A stretch of DNA of 64,000 bases from Saprospiraceae bacterium (lineage in GTDB: Bacteria; Bacteroidota; Bacteroidia; Chitinophagales; Saprospiraceae), in the NCBI GenBank assembly GCA_027486765.1, contig JAIXOO010000465.1:1-64000 (forward strand), given 5' to 3'. Position numbers and translations under genes: made by a program. Below the pieces are notes generated by a model. It was given only the letters and a program-made list of their open reading frames with translations. It was not told the DNA's origin and searched no databases. Of the stretch, positions 9,887-18,840 are shown piece after piece. The stretch's first letter is position 1. Every line of letters starts with the position of its first letter.

Positions 9887-11416
9887 TTGACTAAGCTCAA
9901 TACCTTTTCAATTGTAGTATTTGTTGGTTGTCTTTTGTTGGTTTGGACTAATACGGCCTGTGATCAAAAAGAACAGGACCAAAAACTGGCAGAACTGTAC
10001 TGTGGTGCTTGTCATATTTTCCCCAAACCGAATTTGCTGGACAAAAAAGGCTGGGAAAAAGGTGTTTTGCCACAAATGGCGATTCGAATGGGGATAGCTG
10101 ATCCAGATTTCAATGAGTTGAACCCAGAAGAATACCAAACCATTCTTGAAAAAGGCGGCTTACCGCTAAAGCCGATGATCAGTAAAAAAGATTGGGGTAA
10201 GATAGTGGCTTATTACCTCAAAAATGCTCCTGAAAACATACCCGCTCAGCAGGGCGCTTTGCCGATCTCCGTCGATACACAACTGTTTAAGCCGCAGATC
10301 GTATGGCAATCTCCGGGGGAAAGACCCAATTTTTCCTTGTTAAAATACTTGCCCGAGCAAAAAACATTGGTTGCTGGGCAACGGGAAGGGAAAGTGTATT
10401 TGTTTAAAGGTGCCAAGCAGGCGCTTCAGGATTCTTTGTTCACACCATCCGCTGCCAGCGATGTCCACATCGCTCAAAATGGCCAACTCCAATTGTTGCT
10501 GATGGGGAAAATGGATCCCAATGATGCTTACTCTGGGGCTTTACTCGAAATTGGGAGAAAAGCAGGGCGTTGGGAAGTGATGCGAAGTATCGTGAATTCA
10601 CTGAATCGCCCTGTACAGTTTGCTCCGTTTGATCAAAGTAAGACTGGCGAAGAAGCCTTTGCCATCAGTGAATTTGGGCATTATACCGGAGGGTTGAGTT
10701 GGCACGAAAGAACAGCAGATGGGAAAAGTAAAGTCTACCAACTTTTTAATGGACCAGGTGCTCGGGTTGCCCATGTGGTTGATTTAGACCAGGATGGCAA
10801 ACAGGATATTGTGGCACTGCTCAGCCAGGGGGATGAAAAGATCATTTGGTTTAAAAACCTGGGTAAAGGAGTATTCGATCCACGGCTACTTGCCCGTTTT
10901 TCGCCCATTTATGGATCCAGTTATTTGGACATCAAAGACATCAATCAGGATGGAAAACTAGACCTCATCCATTCAGCGGGAGACAATTATGATTACAGTT
11001 ATGCCTTGAAAGGATACCACGGCATTCGCATTTTGCTGAACCAGGGGAACCAATACTTTGTAGAAAAGAAATTTTTGCCGCTTCACGGAGTAGGTAAAGT
11101 CCTGGTAGAGGACTTTGATCAGGATGGCAAACCTGATTTGGCCTGCACCGCTTATTTTCCCAACTTTGCACAAAAGCCTTTAGGTGGTTTTGTGGTATTC
11201 AAAAATTTGGGAAACTTGAATTTTAGTGCCCATACTTTCCCAATGGCTGATGCGGCCAATTGGTTGCTGATGGACAAAGGGGATGTGGACCAAGATGGTG
11301 ATTGTGACATTGTACTGGGGGCTTGCAGCATCAATAATACGGTGCCCAAACCACTGCGCCAAACCTGGAATCAACAGGGGATTGGCGTTTTACTCTTCAG
11401 AAACCAGCTCAAGTAA
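9887..11416 (+). CDS. VCBS/FG-GAP lipoprotein with cytochrome c-type haem motif
   Basis: A 509-residue secreted protein. The start used is the TTG at 9887, because it gives a complete lipoprotein signal peptide with the lipobox Cys at residue 25; no better ATG is present. Just after the lipobox, residues 39-43 read CGACH, a CxxCH c-type haem attachment motif, in the context LAELYCGACHIFPKPNLLDK. Only the region up to about residue 110 resembles a small cytochrome c domain. Residues about 250-500 hold FG-GAP repeats with D-x-D-x-D-G loops (DLDQDGKQDIVALLS, DINQDGKLDLIHSAG, DVDQDGDCDIVLG). It follows the larger VCBS gene by 23 bases and is probably cotranscribed. It may be a surface electron-transfer or quinoprotein-like partner; that is inference. 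Confidence 0.85.
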   Translation: MTKLNTFSIVVFVGCLLLVWTNTACDQKEQDQKLAELYCGACHIFPKPNLLDKKGWEKGVLPQMAIRMGIADPDFNELNPEEYQTILEKGGLPLKPMISKKDWGKIVAYYLKNAPENIPAQQGALPISVDTQLFKPQIVWQSPGERPNFSLLKYLPEQKTLVAGQREGKVYLFKGAKQALQDSLFTPSAASDVHIAQNGQLQLLLMGKMDPNDAYSGALLEIGRKAGRWEVMRSIVNSLNRPVQFAPFDQSKTGEEAFAISEFGHYTGGLSWHERTADGKSKVYQLFNGPGARVAHVVDLDQDGKQDIVALLSQGDEKIIWFKNLGKGVFDPRLLARFSPIYGSSYLDIKDINQDGKLDLIHSAGDNYDYSYALKGYHGIRILLNQGNQYFVEKKFLPLHGVGKVLVEDFDQDGKPDLACTAYFPNFAQKPLGGFVVFKNLGNLNFSAHTFPMADAANWLLMDKGDVDQDGDCDIVLGACSINNTVPKPLRQTWNQQGIGVLLFRNQLK

Positions 11417-11459
11417 CCAAAATCGCACAGCTTTTCCTGTTTTTTCCCAACACGTTCCT

Positions 11460-11467
11460 TATCTTTG
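11460..11467 (+). promoter_or_regulatory. Putative -7 box of transketolase promoter
   Basis: TATCTTTG is an exact TANNTTTG match, 56 bases before the transketolase start. The upstream -33 region offers only a T-run (about 11439-11445) rather than TTTG. The position after the stop of the preceding gene (11416) suggests that transketolase has its own promoter. Confidence 0.5.
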
Positions 11468-11523
11468 GCCCATTCTTTTTGATAAACAAACAATTAACAC
11501 ACAAACTGCTATCAATTTAAGTT

Positions 11524-13551
11524 ATGGCAAATAACCTTTCTCTGCGGGCTGCCGACAACATTCGTATCCTGTCGGCGGCAATGGTAGAAAAAGCACAATC
11601 TGGTCACCCTGGTGGCCCCATGGGTGGTGCTGATTTTACCCATGTGCTTTATTCCGAGTTTTTGGAATACGATCCAAGCGACATGCATTGGCCACTACGC
11701 GACCGCTTTTTCCTCGACCCAGGCCACATGTCGGCCATGTTGTATGGGCAACAAGCCTTGTTGGGCAACTATACCATGGAAGAAATTAGCAATTTTCGCC
11801 AATGGGGTAGTCCGACACCTGGGCACCCAGAAGTAGACGTTGAGCGGGGTATTGAAAATACTTCCGGTCCACTCGGTTTAGGCCACACTTTTGGCATTGG
11901 CGCAGCTATTGCCGAGCGCTTTTTGGCTCAACGTTTTGGCGAAGAGGTTGCACACAAAACTTACATATACATCTCCGACGGCGGGGTGCAGGAAGAAATT
12001 TCGCAAGGCGCTGGCCGGATTGCGGGCTTTTTGGGCCTGGGCAATATTGTGATGTTTTACGATGCCAACGACATTCAGCTTTCTACGGAAGTTGATGCGG
12101 TAACCAATGAAGACACCGCTAAAAAATACGAAGCCTGGCATTGGCATGTACAAACCGTAGTTGGCAACGACCACGACGCGATTCGCGCTGCCATCAAGGC
12201 TGCCCTTGCCGAAACGGATCGCCCTTCTTTGATCATCGGCAAAACCATTATGGGCAAAGGGGTGAAAAAAGAAGATGGCTCGGCTTTTGAAGGCGAAGTA
12301 GAATTGCACGGTAAACCGCTGGGGCAATCCAAAGCTTCTTATGCCAAAACCATTGAAGGTTTGGGCGGCGACACTAGCAATCCTTTCCAGATTTTTCCCG
12401 ATGTGGCAGAATACTATGCTGGTATTTTGGAGCAAAAACGTAAGGCTGCAGCAGCGCGCAAAGCCAAATTTGCGAGCTGGGAGCAGGCCAACCCCGCCCA
12501 GGCTGCCAAGCTTTCTATGTGGTTGAATGGCAAACTGCCTGAAATCAACTGGGGTGAAATTGCCCAAAAGGAAAACGATGCTACCCGTAACGCTTCCGGC
12601 AATGTACTCGCTTACCTGGCCGGAAAAGTAGAAAACCTCATTGTGGCTTCAGCCGACTTGAGCAATTCGGACAAAACGGATAGCTTTTTGAAAAAAACCA
12701 CCGCATTTACCAAAGGTGATTTCTCGGGTTCCTTCCTGCAAGCGGGGGTGGCCGAGTTGACCATGGCTGCCTTGTCGATTGGTATGTCACTGCACGGTGG
12801 AGTCATTCCAGCATGTGCTACTTTCTTCGCCTTTTCCGATTACATGAAGCCTGCCATAAGGGTAGCAGCTTTGATGGAAAAACAGGTGATTTTTGTATGG
12901 ACTCACGATGCTTTCCGGGTAGGGGAGGATGGTCCTACGCACCAGCCAATCGAGCAGGAAGCGCAGTTGCGTTTGTTGGAGCAGTTGAAAAACCACTCTG
13001 GCAAAAATGGCGTTTTGGCGCTGCGCCCAGCGGATAGCCACGAGACTACCATTTGTTGGAAACTGGCATTGGAAAATCAGGACTCTCCCTCAGGATTGAT
13101 CCTGTCTCGTCAAAACATCAATGATTTGCCCGCGGCATCGAGCCGTTTTGCGGAAGCTAGCCAGGCTGAACGGGGTGCTTACATCGTACAGAATTGTGCG
13201 GGTACTCCAGATGTGATTTTGGTCGCCAATGGTTCCGAAGTAGCAACCTTGGTTGATGCGGCTAAAAAACTGAGTGAAGAGAAAGGATTGAACGTACGCA
13301 TTGTATCTGCACCTTCCGAAGGTTTGTTCCGCACCCAATCGGTAGATTATCAGGAAACGGTATTGCCATCAAATATACCTACTTTTGGGCTTACCGCAGG
13401 TTTGCCAGTTACCATGCGTGGCCTGGTCGGAACCCGTGGCAAGGTTTGGGGTTTGAGCCATTTTGGGTATTCAGCACCGTTCAAGGTGTTGGATGAAAAA
13501 TTTGGTTTTACGCCGGACAATGTATTCCAACAGGTAGTTGAAATGTTGTAA
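11524..13551 (+). CDS. tkt: Transketolase
   Basis: A full-length, 675-residue transketolase. It moves two-carbon ketol units between sugar phosphates in the non-oxidative pentose phosphate pathway, with thiamine diphosphate and a divalent metal. Visible family features are SGHPGGPMGGAD (residues 26-37), RDRFFLDPGHMSAMLY, GPLGLGH (115-121) and the metal/ThDP motif at 151-153, followed by the Asn of DANDIQLS. The pyrimidine domain near residue 400-480 holds HDAFRVGEDGPTHQPIEQ. The usual GDG of the ThDP motif reads SDG here; the rest of the motif is intact, so this may be a lineage trait. The gene stands alone between its own putative promoter and a strong terminator. Confidence 0.96.
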   Translation: MANNLSLRAADNIRILSAAMVEKAQSGHPGGPMGGADFTHVLYSEFLEYDPSDMHWPLRDRFFLDPGHMSAMLYGQQALLGNYTMEEISNFRQWGSPTPGHPEVDVERGIENTSGPLGLGHTFGIGAAIAERFLAQRFGEEVAHKTYIYISDGGVQEEISQGAGRIAGFLGLGNIVMFYDANDIQLSTEVDAVTNEDTAKKYEAWHWHVQTVVGNDHDAIRAAIKAALAETDRPSLIIGKTIMGKGVKKEDGSAFEGEVELHGKPLGQSKASYAKTIEGLGGDTSNPFQIFPDVAEYYAGILEQKRKAAAARKAKFASWEQANPAQAAKLSMWLNGKLPEINWGEIAQKENDATRNASGNVLAYLAGKVENLIVASADLSNSDKTDSFLKKTTAFTKGDFSGSFLQAGVAELTMAALSIGMSLHGGVIPACATFFAFSDYMKPAIRVAALMEKQVIFVWTHDAFRVGEDGPTHQPIEQEAQLRLLEQLKNHSGKNGVLALRPADSHETTICWKLALENQDSPSGLILSRQNINDLPAASSRFAEASQAERGAYIVQNCAGTPDVILVANGSEVATLVDAAKKLSEEKGLNVRIVSAPSEGLFRTQSVDYQETVLPSNIPTFGLTAGLPVTMRGLVGTRGKVWGLSHFGYSAPFKVLDEKFGFTPDNVFQQVVEML

Positions 13552-13572
13552 TTACCACTTGCTAGAATACAA

Positions 13573-13612
13573 AAGAGGCTTCTCCACGATTGTGCGGAGA
13601 AGCCTCTTCTTA
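13573..13612. terminator. Bidirectional terminator between convergent genes
   Basis: A perfect 13-bp stem (AAGAGGCTTCTCC at 13573-13585 with GGAGAAGCCTCTT at 13596-13608) has A-rich and T-rich flanks. It lies between the transketolase stop and the end of the minus-strand TPR gene, so it can serve both. Confidence 0.9.
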
Positions 13613-13629
13613 TTTAAGAAAGCCTTTAT

Positions 13630-15252
13630 TTAGTCTCTGTCCTTGCCCCCAGCGGCAATTGCGTCTTTGATGTTCTTGATGGTGGTTTGGATGTCTGCAT
13701 TAGCAGGATCCAAAGCCAACATTTTTTCGAAGTAAGTCAATGCCTTGGGTAAATCAGGCGTTTCGATGTGGTTGACATAATACTCGCCCAAGTAAGCGTA
13801 AGCAGTGATCATGTTGGTTTTGGTACGCTGCTCTGCTTTTTCTATGGTTGGTTCGCTTAATTCAAGGAATTTTTCATAGAATGGCTTAGCCATTGACTTT
13901 TTAGAAGCAGTATCCAAAGCTACATTGATCCGAGCCCGAGTATACCAACCTACTGCATAGGTTGGGTTCAACTCATTGACCTTGCGGTAAGCAGAATCAG
14001 CCAAGGAGTAGTTTTTGAGTTGCATTTGAGCATTACCAATGAAGAAGAAATCTTGGTTGGTGGGCTTGACCTTCTGTATTTTCATGGTGTAGGCATCAAT
14101 TGCATTTTTCCAACTTTTGCCATCGTAATACATTTTGCCGATCATGTCGTAAACCTCATTGCGGGTACTGTCCATTTCTACTACTTTCATGTAGTTCTTG
14201 GCAGCAACATCTCTCTCTCCTAGTTTTGCCGCAGCTTTGGCATAGTACTCATAGTCAGAAGGATACTTCTTACGATTGACTTCTTTTTCAAAGAACATTT
14301 TTGAAGCATCAAAAGACTCCTGGAAGCTTCCTTTTTCGTAATGTGCCCAAGCCAGATAGCGGTACATTTCACCACGCGCAGGGTCTTGCTGCAACACCGT
14401 TTTTGCCTCAACAATGGCCCGTTCGTAGTCTTTGGCCAACGTTGTCAAGAAACGCACCAAACGAGCACGCGCGTCGATATCTGTACCCACCAGTTCTACG
14501 TACTTGGACAACAGGGGAGTACCTTTTGAGTACAACTTGTTGTTGAAGTAGATCTCGTAAAGGTCTTTGTAGGCAGGAGAGTAGTTAGGGAATTTTGCAA
14601 TAATCTCTTCCAGGTTCTTCTGCGCTACGTCCGGAATCCCACTTTTCAAGTAGGTGCGGGCGATCTTCATCAGGATTTCAGGATTCTGCTTGTCCTTTTC
14701 TGATGCAAAGGTATAGTTGGTTTGCGCTTCGCCGATTTTATCAGCAGCAACCTGTGCATCGCCCAACAACATGAAATAGCGTGGATTTTTGGTATCGTTG
14801 TCACGAGCCGAAGTAAAATTTTCCAACGCTTTATCGATGTTTGGTTTCTGACTCGTCAGATAGGCGCTACCGATCAGCGCGTAAGCTTCAGCAGGTTTTT
14901 TCTTCACATAGCGCAAGGCACGGCCAAATGACTTCTCAGCATCTTGGCCCAAACCTTTGTCGAGTGCGATTTTACCAACTCCTACGTGAGGTGCTGGAGC
15001 ATCTGGTGCCAAAGCTAAACCTTTGTTGTACCAGAAAGCAGCGGAATCCTGTGCTTCGTCGAAGTAGAAGGTTTCCCCTAAATAGTAGTAGCCATCGCCA
15101 TTAGTAGGCTCTTTTTGGATCAATTCCCTGGCCATTTTGCGGGCACCGGAGATGTTTTCATCAGACATCATCTTTTGGATTTCCGCTACGGTTTGCGCAA
15201 ATGCTCCTTGCGAAACCAAAATGAATACAGACCACAACACAAGTTTCTTCAT
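13630..15252 (-). CDS. Periplasmic TPR-repeat protein
   Basis: A 540-residue protein from the ATG at 15252. An upstream in-frame ATG at 15279 would add nine residues before the signal peptide and is not preferred. The signal peptide (MKKLVLWSVFILVSQGAFA) ends before QTVAEIQ. The mature part is almost wholly TPR repeats, for example GDGYYYLGETFYFDEAQDSA, PAYKDLYEIYFNNKLYSKG and QDFFFIGNAQMQLKNYSLAD. TPR arrays bind partner proteins. It is the last gene of the exbB-exbD-exbD-tonB cluster and follows the phosphate-binding-like gene by 34 bases, so a role in the same envelope process is likely. The exact function is unknown. Confidence 0.88.
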   Translation of the reverse strand: MKKLVLWSVFILVSQGAFAQTVAEIQKMMSDENISGARKMARELIQKEPTNGDGYYYLGETFYFDEAQDSAAFWYNKGLALAPDAPAPHVGVGKIALDKGLGQDAEKSFGRALRYVKKKPAEAYALIGSAYLTSQKPNIDKALENFTSARDNDTKNPRYFMLLGDAQVAADKIGEAQTNYTFASEKDKQNPEILMKIARTYLKSGIPDVAQKNLEEIIAKFPNYSPAYKDLYEIYFNNKLYSKGTPLLSKYVELVGTDIDARARLVRFLTTLAKDYERAIVEAKTVLQQDPARGEMYRYLAWAHYEKGSFQESFDASKMFFEKEVNRKKYPSDYEYYAKAAAKLGERDVAAKNYMKVVEMDSTRNEVYDMIGKMYYDGKSWKNAIDAYTMKIQKVKPTNQDFFFIGNAQMQLKNYSLADSAYRKVNELNPTYAVGWYTRARINVALDTASKKSMAKPFYEKFLELSEPTIEKAEQRTKTNMITAYAYLGEYYVNHIETPDLPKALTYFEKMLALDPANADIQTTIKNIKDAIAAGGKDRD

Positions 15253-15286
15253 TGCCGATGAATTTTGAATGGTTAGCACTTACTGT

Positions 15287-16234
15287 CTATTTTTCAAGTT
15301 TGAAAGGTTTCGAAGTCATTTCGATGTTGTATTCCAGTTTGTAATAAGGAGGAATACCTGCCTTTTGAATGATGCGCTGGCCGATGTCACTCGCAATGAA
15401 TGACGCAAAACCAGTACCTAACCCTGATCGACCTTCCCGCGTGATGATGAAAATGTCCCGTCTAAAGGGATACAATTTGTCAATCATGTTCGCAGCATAA
15501 GGTTTGTAGGGCTTCGTGGCATTTTTTCCTTCACAAACGGATACCGCCATCAACTTCGCCTCCGACCGTAGTTTTTTGCCCAATGGATCATCATAATCGC
15601 TGATCCAACTGTAGCCAATGATTCCCAATGCTCCGGGATGTTGGGCTACATATGCTACTACGGAAGGATTGTCTTTAAGGGCATAGGCGTTAACGGGGAG
15701 TTTTTTGAGTTTGATCATATCCATGACGAATTGAACCGTACTAGAATTTTGATTGTCAAACACCAAAGTTATTTTCCCGCTCTTATTATTTGGACTCAAT
15801 TGATCCCAGGATGTAACATCCCCTTTCAGGACTTTAAGAATACTTTCACACGTTAGTGCCGTATCGGGGTTATTTAGGTGTACCATAAAGGCTACCGCGT
15901 CGGTAGCAATTTGGGTGGTAATAGGAGTTGAATTGATTTTTTTCAAATAAGCAATCTCTTCAGGGCTTAGTGGACGTGCACTGATCACGGTGCGCGCAGT
16001 GTCTTTGAGGAATTCGTTCATGGCCTGGATTCCAGGCAGGTATTTTATGTCGACAGAAGCACGGCTGTAAGTATGTTCAAACATGTCTTCTTCGGCGATA
16101 ACCAGGGGAAAAACCGTTTCGTCAGCGAGGATGCGGATTTTTCCAAAAGTAGCACCATCTTCTGGTGTCTTTTCCTTGTTGCTACATCCCAGGGAAACGA
16201 ATAAAGCAAGGATAACAATGACGAACCAACGCAT
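15287..16234 (-). CDS. PstS-like phosphate-binding periplasmic lipoprotein
   Basis: A substrate-binding protein of the PstS/PBP-like type, 315 residues from the ATG at 16234. That start gives a compact lipoprotein signal peptide with Cys at residue 17 (FVSLGC). The ATG at 16258 is an acceptable alternative. The longest reading frame, from 16366, would overlap the upstream gene and is unlikely. Family traits are ILADETVFPLVIAEEDMF, a region with ISARPLSPEE, IATDAVAFMVHLNNP, KGDVTSWDQL and LVFDNQNSSTVQFVMD, which belong to the phosphate-binding site region. No pstC, pstA or pstB permease gene is adjacent. It sits inside a TonB operon, so it may act in energy-transducing envelope work rather than in classical phosphate import. 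Confidence 0.82.
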   Translation of the reverse strand: MRWFVIVILALFVSLGCSNKEKTPEDGATFGKIRILADETVFPLVIAEEDMFEHTYSRASVDIKYLPGIQAMNEFLKDTARTVISARPLSPEEIAYLKKINSTPITTQIATDAVAFMVHLNNPDTALTCESILKVLKGDVTSWDQLSPNNKSGKITLVFDNQNSSTVQFVMDMIKLKKLPVNAYALKDNPSVVAYVAQHPGALGIIGYSWISDYDDPLGKKLRSEAKLMAVSVCEGKNATKPYKPYAANMIDKLYPFRRDIFIITREGRSGLGTGFASFIASDIGQRIIQKAGIPPYYKLEYNIEMTSKPFKLEK

Positions 16235-16277
16235 AGGTAGTGATTTCACGATGACCATGATGTTAAAGGCTGAAAAA

Positions 16278-16478
16278 TCATTCATCATCTTTTTCCTCAA
16301 GTTGTTTGGATGCAAAAAATTGCCTTGCAATGCGAAAAATGCCATACGCCAGAAAGAGCACACCAAGCAGGGTGTTCACAGCAAAAGGACTAATAGGTTT
16401 TATTTTGAGGACAAACAAGCCGGCGAGAATATAGGCTAGTCCAAACAACGATAAAAAGGCAATACGAAGGAGATTCAT
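16278..16478 (-). CDS. Small two-helix membrane protein
   Basis: A 66-residue protein with two hydrophobic segments (residues about 5-25 and 32-52) and a charged C-terminal tail (SKQLEEKDDE). The family is not named, but the gene lies between tonB and the PstS-like gene on the same strand and does not overlap them with the chosen starts. The orderly hydropathy and operon position make it a likely real gene. Its function is unknown; a small accessory of the TonB complex is a guess. Confidence 0.7.
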   Translation of the reverse strand: MNLLRIAFLSLFGLAYILAGLFVLKIKPISPFAVNTLLGVLFLAYGIFRIARQFFASKQLEEKDDE

Positions 16479-16490
16479 TTTAGTCGAAGG

Positions 16491-16572
16491 GTTGAAAAGT
16501 TGAAGGGTTGAAAAGTTAGAGTTGAAGAGCTGTTTAACTCTTCAACTCTTCAACCTTTAACTTTTCAACTCC
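16491..16572. repeat. Imperfect palindrome between tonB and small membrane gene
   Basis: Words related to GTTGAAAAGTT and GAGTTGAAGAG in the left half recur as reverse complements in the right half. The central 11-bp pair is 16519-16529 with 16538-16548, and an outer pair involves GTTGAAAAGTTA near 16508 with TAACTTTTCAAC at 16558-16569. It fills nearly the whole 99-base gap after the tonB stop. There is no T-run, so a simple terminator is unlikely. Confidence 0.7.
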
Positions 16573-16577
16573 TTGAG

Positions 16578-17441
16578 TTACTCGAGTTTGAAGCGGATTG
16601 GCAAGTTAAACTGAACCCGAACTGGTTGTCCGCGTTGTTTACCTGGTTGCCACTTAGGCATGCCTCGCACTACGCGCAAAGCTTCTTCGTCGCAACCAGC
16701 ACCAATACCTTTGACCACGTTCGCACCGGCGATAGAACCATCACGTTCTACCACGAACTGCACAACGACCATCCCTTCTACACCGTTTTCCTTCGCAATG
16801 GTTGGATATTCGATGTTTTGGGCAAGGTAACGGAGCAATGCCGCTTGACCGTCAGGGAAAGAAGGCATCTGTTCAACCACCTTAAAAACCTCTTGAGTAA
16901 CCTTTGGTTTTTCTTCCTCCTGTACTACGGCAGGAGGTGGTGCTTCTTCGATGGGCTCATCACCAAGTCCAGCAACAACACCATCGTCGCTACCTTCTTG
17001 TGTTTTGGTGCTGATCTCAACTTCTTTCATTTCTTCCTGCGTAGGTGGCGGAACTTCTTCTACCACTTCTTCATCCTTTTTTACCACCGGAATGGTAAAA
17101 GCGATGGTTGGGCGAGCAGGTGGCGGCTCCACCGGTGGCGGTGGGGGTGGCGGTTCCTGCTTGGGATCGACAGATGGCGGCTCCGAAAGCGTTACCTCAA
17201 CGTTCAACGTCTCGTCTTGGGCTACTTTGTCGCGAATGAACGATACAATACTCGGAAGTGCAGCGGCAAAAGCCAGCAAGAGTATGGCTAGGATCGTACC
17301 GCGAGTCATACGTTTATAGTATGCTTTGCGCAGTTGATAGGCACCATATTCTTTGTTCCGATACTGAAAAATCAGATCATCCAAATCCGCCTTCATGAAG
17401 TCTCCGACAAACCCGGTTTTGGATGCATCGTTCGTATTCAT
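16578..17441 (-). CDS. tonB: Energy transducer TonB
   Basis: A 287-residue TonB protein. It has a cytoplasmic N-terminal part (with FQYRNKEYGAYQLRKAYYKR), one membrane helix at residues about 49-69, and a Pro- and Glu-rich periplasmic spacer with a run of prolines (EPPPPPPPVEPPPA). The C-terminal TonB domain (residues about 205-287) has YPTIAKENGVEGMVVVQFVV, then GCDEEALRVVRGMPKWQPGK and the typical end. The N-terminal YGAYxLRKxY segment is common in Bacteroidota TonB. It couples ExbB/ExbD proton flow to outer membrane transporters such as the SusC nearby. It lies 19 bases after exbD in one operon. Confidence 0.95.
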   Translation of the reverse strand: MNTNDASKTGFVGDFMKADLDDLIFQYRNKEYGAYQLRKAYYKRMTRGTILAILLLAFAAALPSIVSFIRDKVAQDETLNVEVTLSEPPSVDPKQEPPPPPPPVEPPPARPTIAFTIPVVKKDEEVVEEVPPPTQEEMKEVEISTKTQEGSDDGVVAGLGDEPIEEAPPPAVVQEEEKPKVTQEVFKVVEQMPSFPDGQAALLRYLAQNIEYPTIAKENGVEGMVVVQFVVERDGSIAGANVVKGIGAGCDEEALRVVRGMPKWQPGKQRGQPVRVQFNLPIRFKLE

Positions 17442-17460
17442 GAGGAATTATTTTAAATAG

Positions 17461-18048
17461 TTATTTAAGCTTCAGGGCATTGAATCCCTTAGTTGGGCGC
17501 AAACGGTTGCCAGAACCTACCGCAATCAATGAATCAATTGAATTGAAATCATCAATGATTGCGTAACGTTTAACTCCCGTGATTGCCATCTCATCCAGTA
17601 CATCTACCATGTTCCGGTATTTGGATTCTGGTAGTGGTTTGATCATGACAAACAGTTCGTCCTTGTCTCCCCATTGGTCTTGTACTGCCTTTTGACGATC
17701 CTTGATCATCGAGCGCAGTCCAGTACGAGAGAATGTGACACTGTCGACATTTACCCCGGTAGCGTCATCGGCACCTACATAGCAGTACACCATGTCACGT
17801 TTGCCGAGAACGATTGCGTAAGTTTTAGATTGCTTGATGGGTGCTTCTTCTATCTCTTGATTGTCTTCTTTTGCTGGTTTGTTTACTTCCATTGCCTTAG
17901 GCTTGCTGAAAGTAGTAGCCAACATAAAAAACGTAATCAGAAGGAACCCCAAGTCAACCATCGCAGTCAAATCCACACGGGTTGACTGCTTTTTGGATCG
18001 CGTTTTTCCGCCTTTCCCCCCTTTATCAGGGATGTTCATTTCTGCCAT
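17461..18048 (-). CDS. exbD: ExbD/TolR family biopolymer transport protein (second)
   Basis: A 195-residue ExbD-type protein with one membrane helix near residues 26-45. It carries the family's proton-path Asp in TAMVDLGFLLITFFMLATTF. The N-terminus is rich in Lys and Gly (PDKGGKGGKTRSKKQ), and the periplasmic part is about 145 residues. It lies 42 bases after the first exbD. Two different exbD genes in tandem are usual in Bacteroidota TonB operons, where the two may form a hetero-dimer within the ExbB ring. Confidence 0.93.
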   Translation of the reverse strand: MAEMNIPDKGGKGGKTRSKKQSTRVDLTAMVDLGFLLITFFMLATTFSKPKAMEVNKPAKEDNQEIEEAPIKQSKTYAIVLGKRDMVYCYVGADDATGVNVDSVTFSRTGLRSMIKDRQKAVQDQWGDKDELFVMIKPLPESKYRNMVDVLDEMAITGVKRYAIIDDFNSIDSLIAVGSGNRLRPTKGFNALKLK

Positions 18049-18090
18049 GGCTGTAGCGCTTTTATGGACTTAAAATAGGGTTACCTTCGA

Positions 18091-18753
18091 TTATTCCTTT
18101 GCAGTGCTGGCTTCACCAGAACCACGTGCAGAGGTAATCAAGTTGAATTTGTTGACTTTCTTCTGCTGAAGCTGAGCGATGACTTCATTCACAGCCTCAT
18201 AGTCAGCTTCCTTGTCTGCCTTAATGGCAATCTTCATGATGTCACTAGGTGGACGACCCTCAGAAACGCGAATTTCTTCATTGGATTGGCGAATCAACTG
18301 CACCAAATCCATAAATTCACTTTGTTTGGGTGGCACCACTTCCAGCGAGATACCCGCTTGTTTTGCGCGGGAACGATCATCATTGGACATTGAAAGCAAC
18401 TTTGGCAACTGCGCCATCGGTACGCCAAAAGCGTCGAGCAAACGGAACGCATTGGTCTGTGCTGGTGTCAAGTTTAGGGAATAACGCTCCTTAAGCTTGT
18501 CCAATAAGCGCAACCGCGTGTTTTGGTCGTCAACCCCCATGAATACCTGTCCATCTTTATTGACTTGGATGAGCAGGATATTTCTTTCCGGCAATTTCGT
18601 TTGGGCAGTTGATGCCGGGATGCTGATTTCAGCAACCTCATTGGGACGGAACTTCGTAGTCAAAATGAAGAACGTCAACAAGAGGAATGCTACGTCGCAC
18701 ATCGCCGTCATGTCAATTGCCGTACTTTTCCGAGCAACTTTGATTTTGGCCAT
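18091..18753 (-). CDS. exbD: ExbD/TolR family biopolymer transport protein (first)
   Basis: A 220-residue ExbD-type protein with a single N-terminal membrane helix and the conserved Asp in TAMCDVAFLLLTFFILTTKF. It has the family motif MKIAIKADKEADYEAVNEVI near residue 180, a common ExbD ending segment. It has a longer periplasmic part than the second ExbD. It lies after the ExbB-like gene and before the second exbD. Confidence 0.93.
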   Translation of the reverse strand: MAKIKVARKSTAIDMTAMCDVAFLLLTFFILTTKFRPNEVAEISIPASTAQTKLPERNILLIQVNKDGQVFMGVDDQNTRLRLLDKLKERYSLNLTPAQTNAFRLLDAFGVPMAQLPKLLSMSNDDRSRAKQAGISLEVVPPKQSEFMDLVQLIRQSNEEIRVSEGRPPSDIMKIAIKADKEADYEAVNEVIAQLQQKKVNKFNLITSARGSGEASTAKE

Positions 18754-18840
18754 AATACTTCTTTTTAAAAGAGCTCTACCTACCTAGATGCAGGCTTTCT
18801 GCAAAGTGGTGTGTGGCAGTGCATTTTTTTTTAAAAAAAA

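Noticed and set aside
16278-16366. Longer start for the PstS-like protein at 16366
   Set aside because: It would overlap the small membrane gene by about 90 bases and put over 40 residues before the lipoprotein signal peptide.
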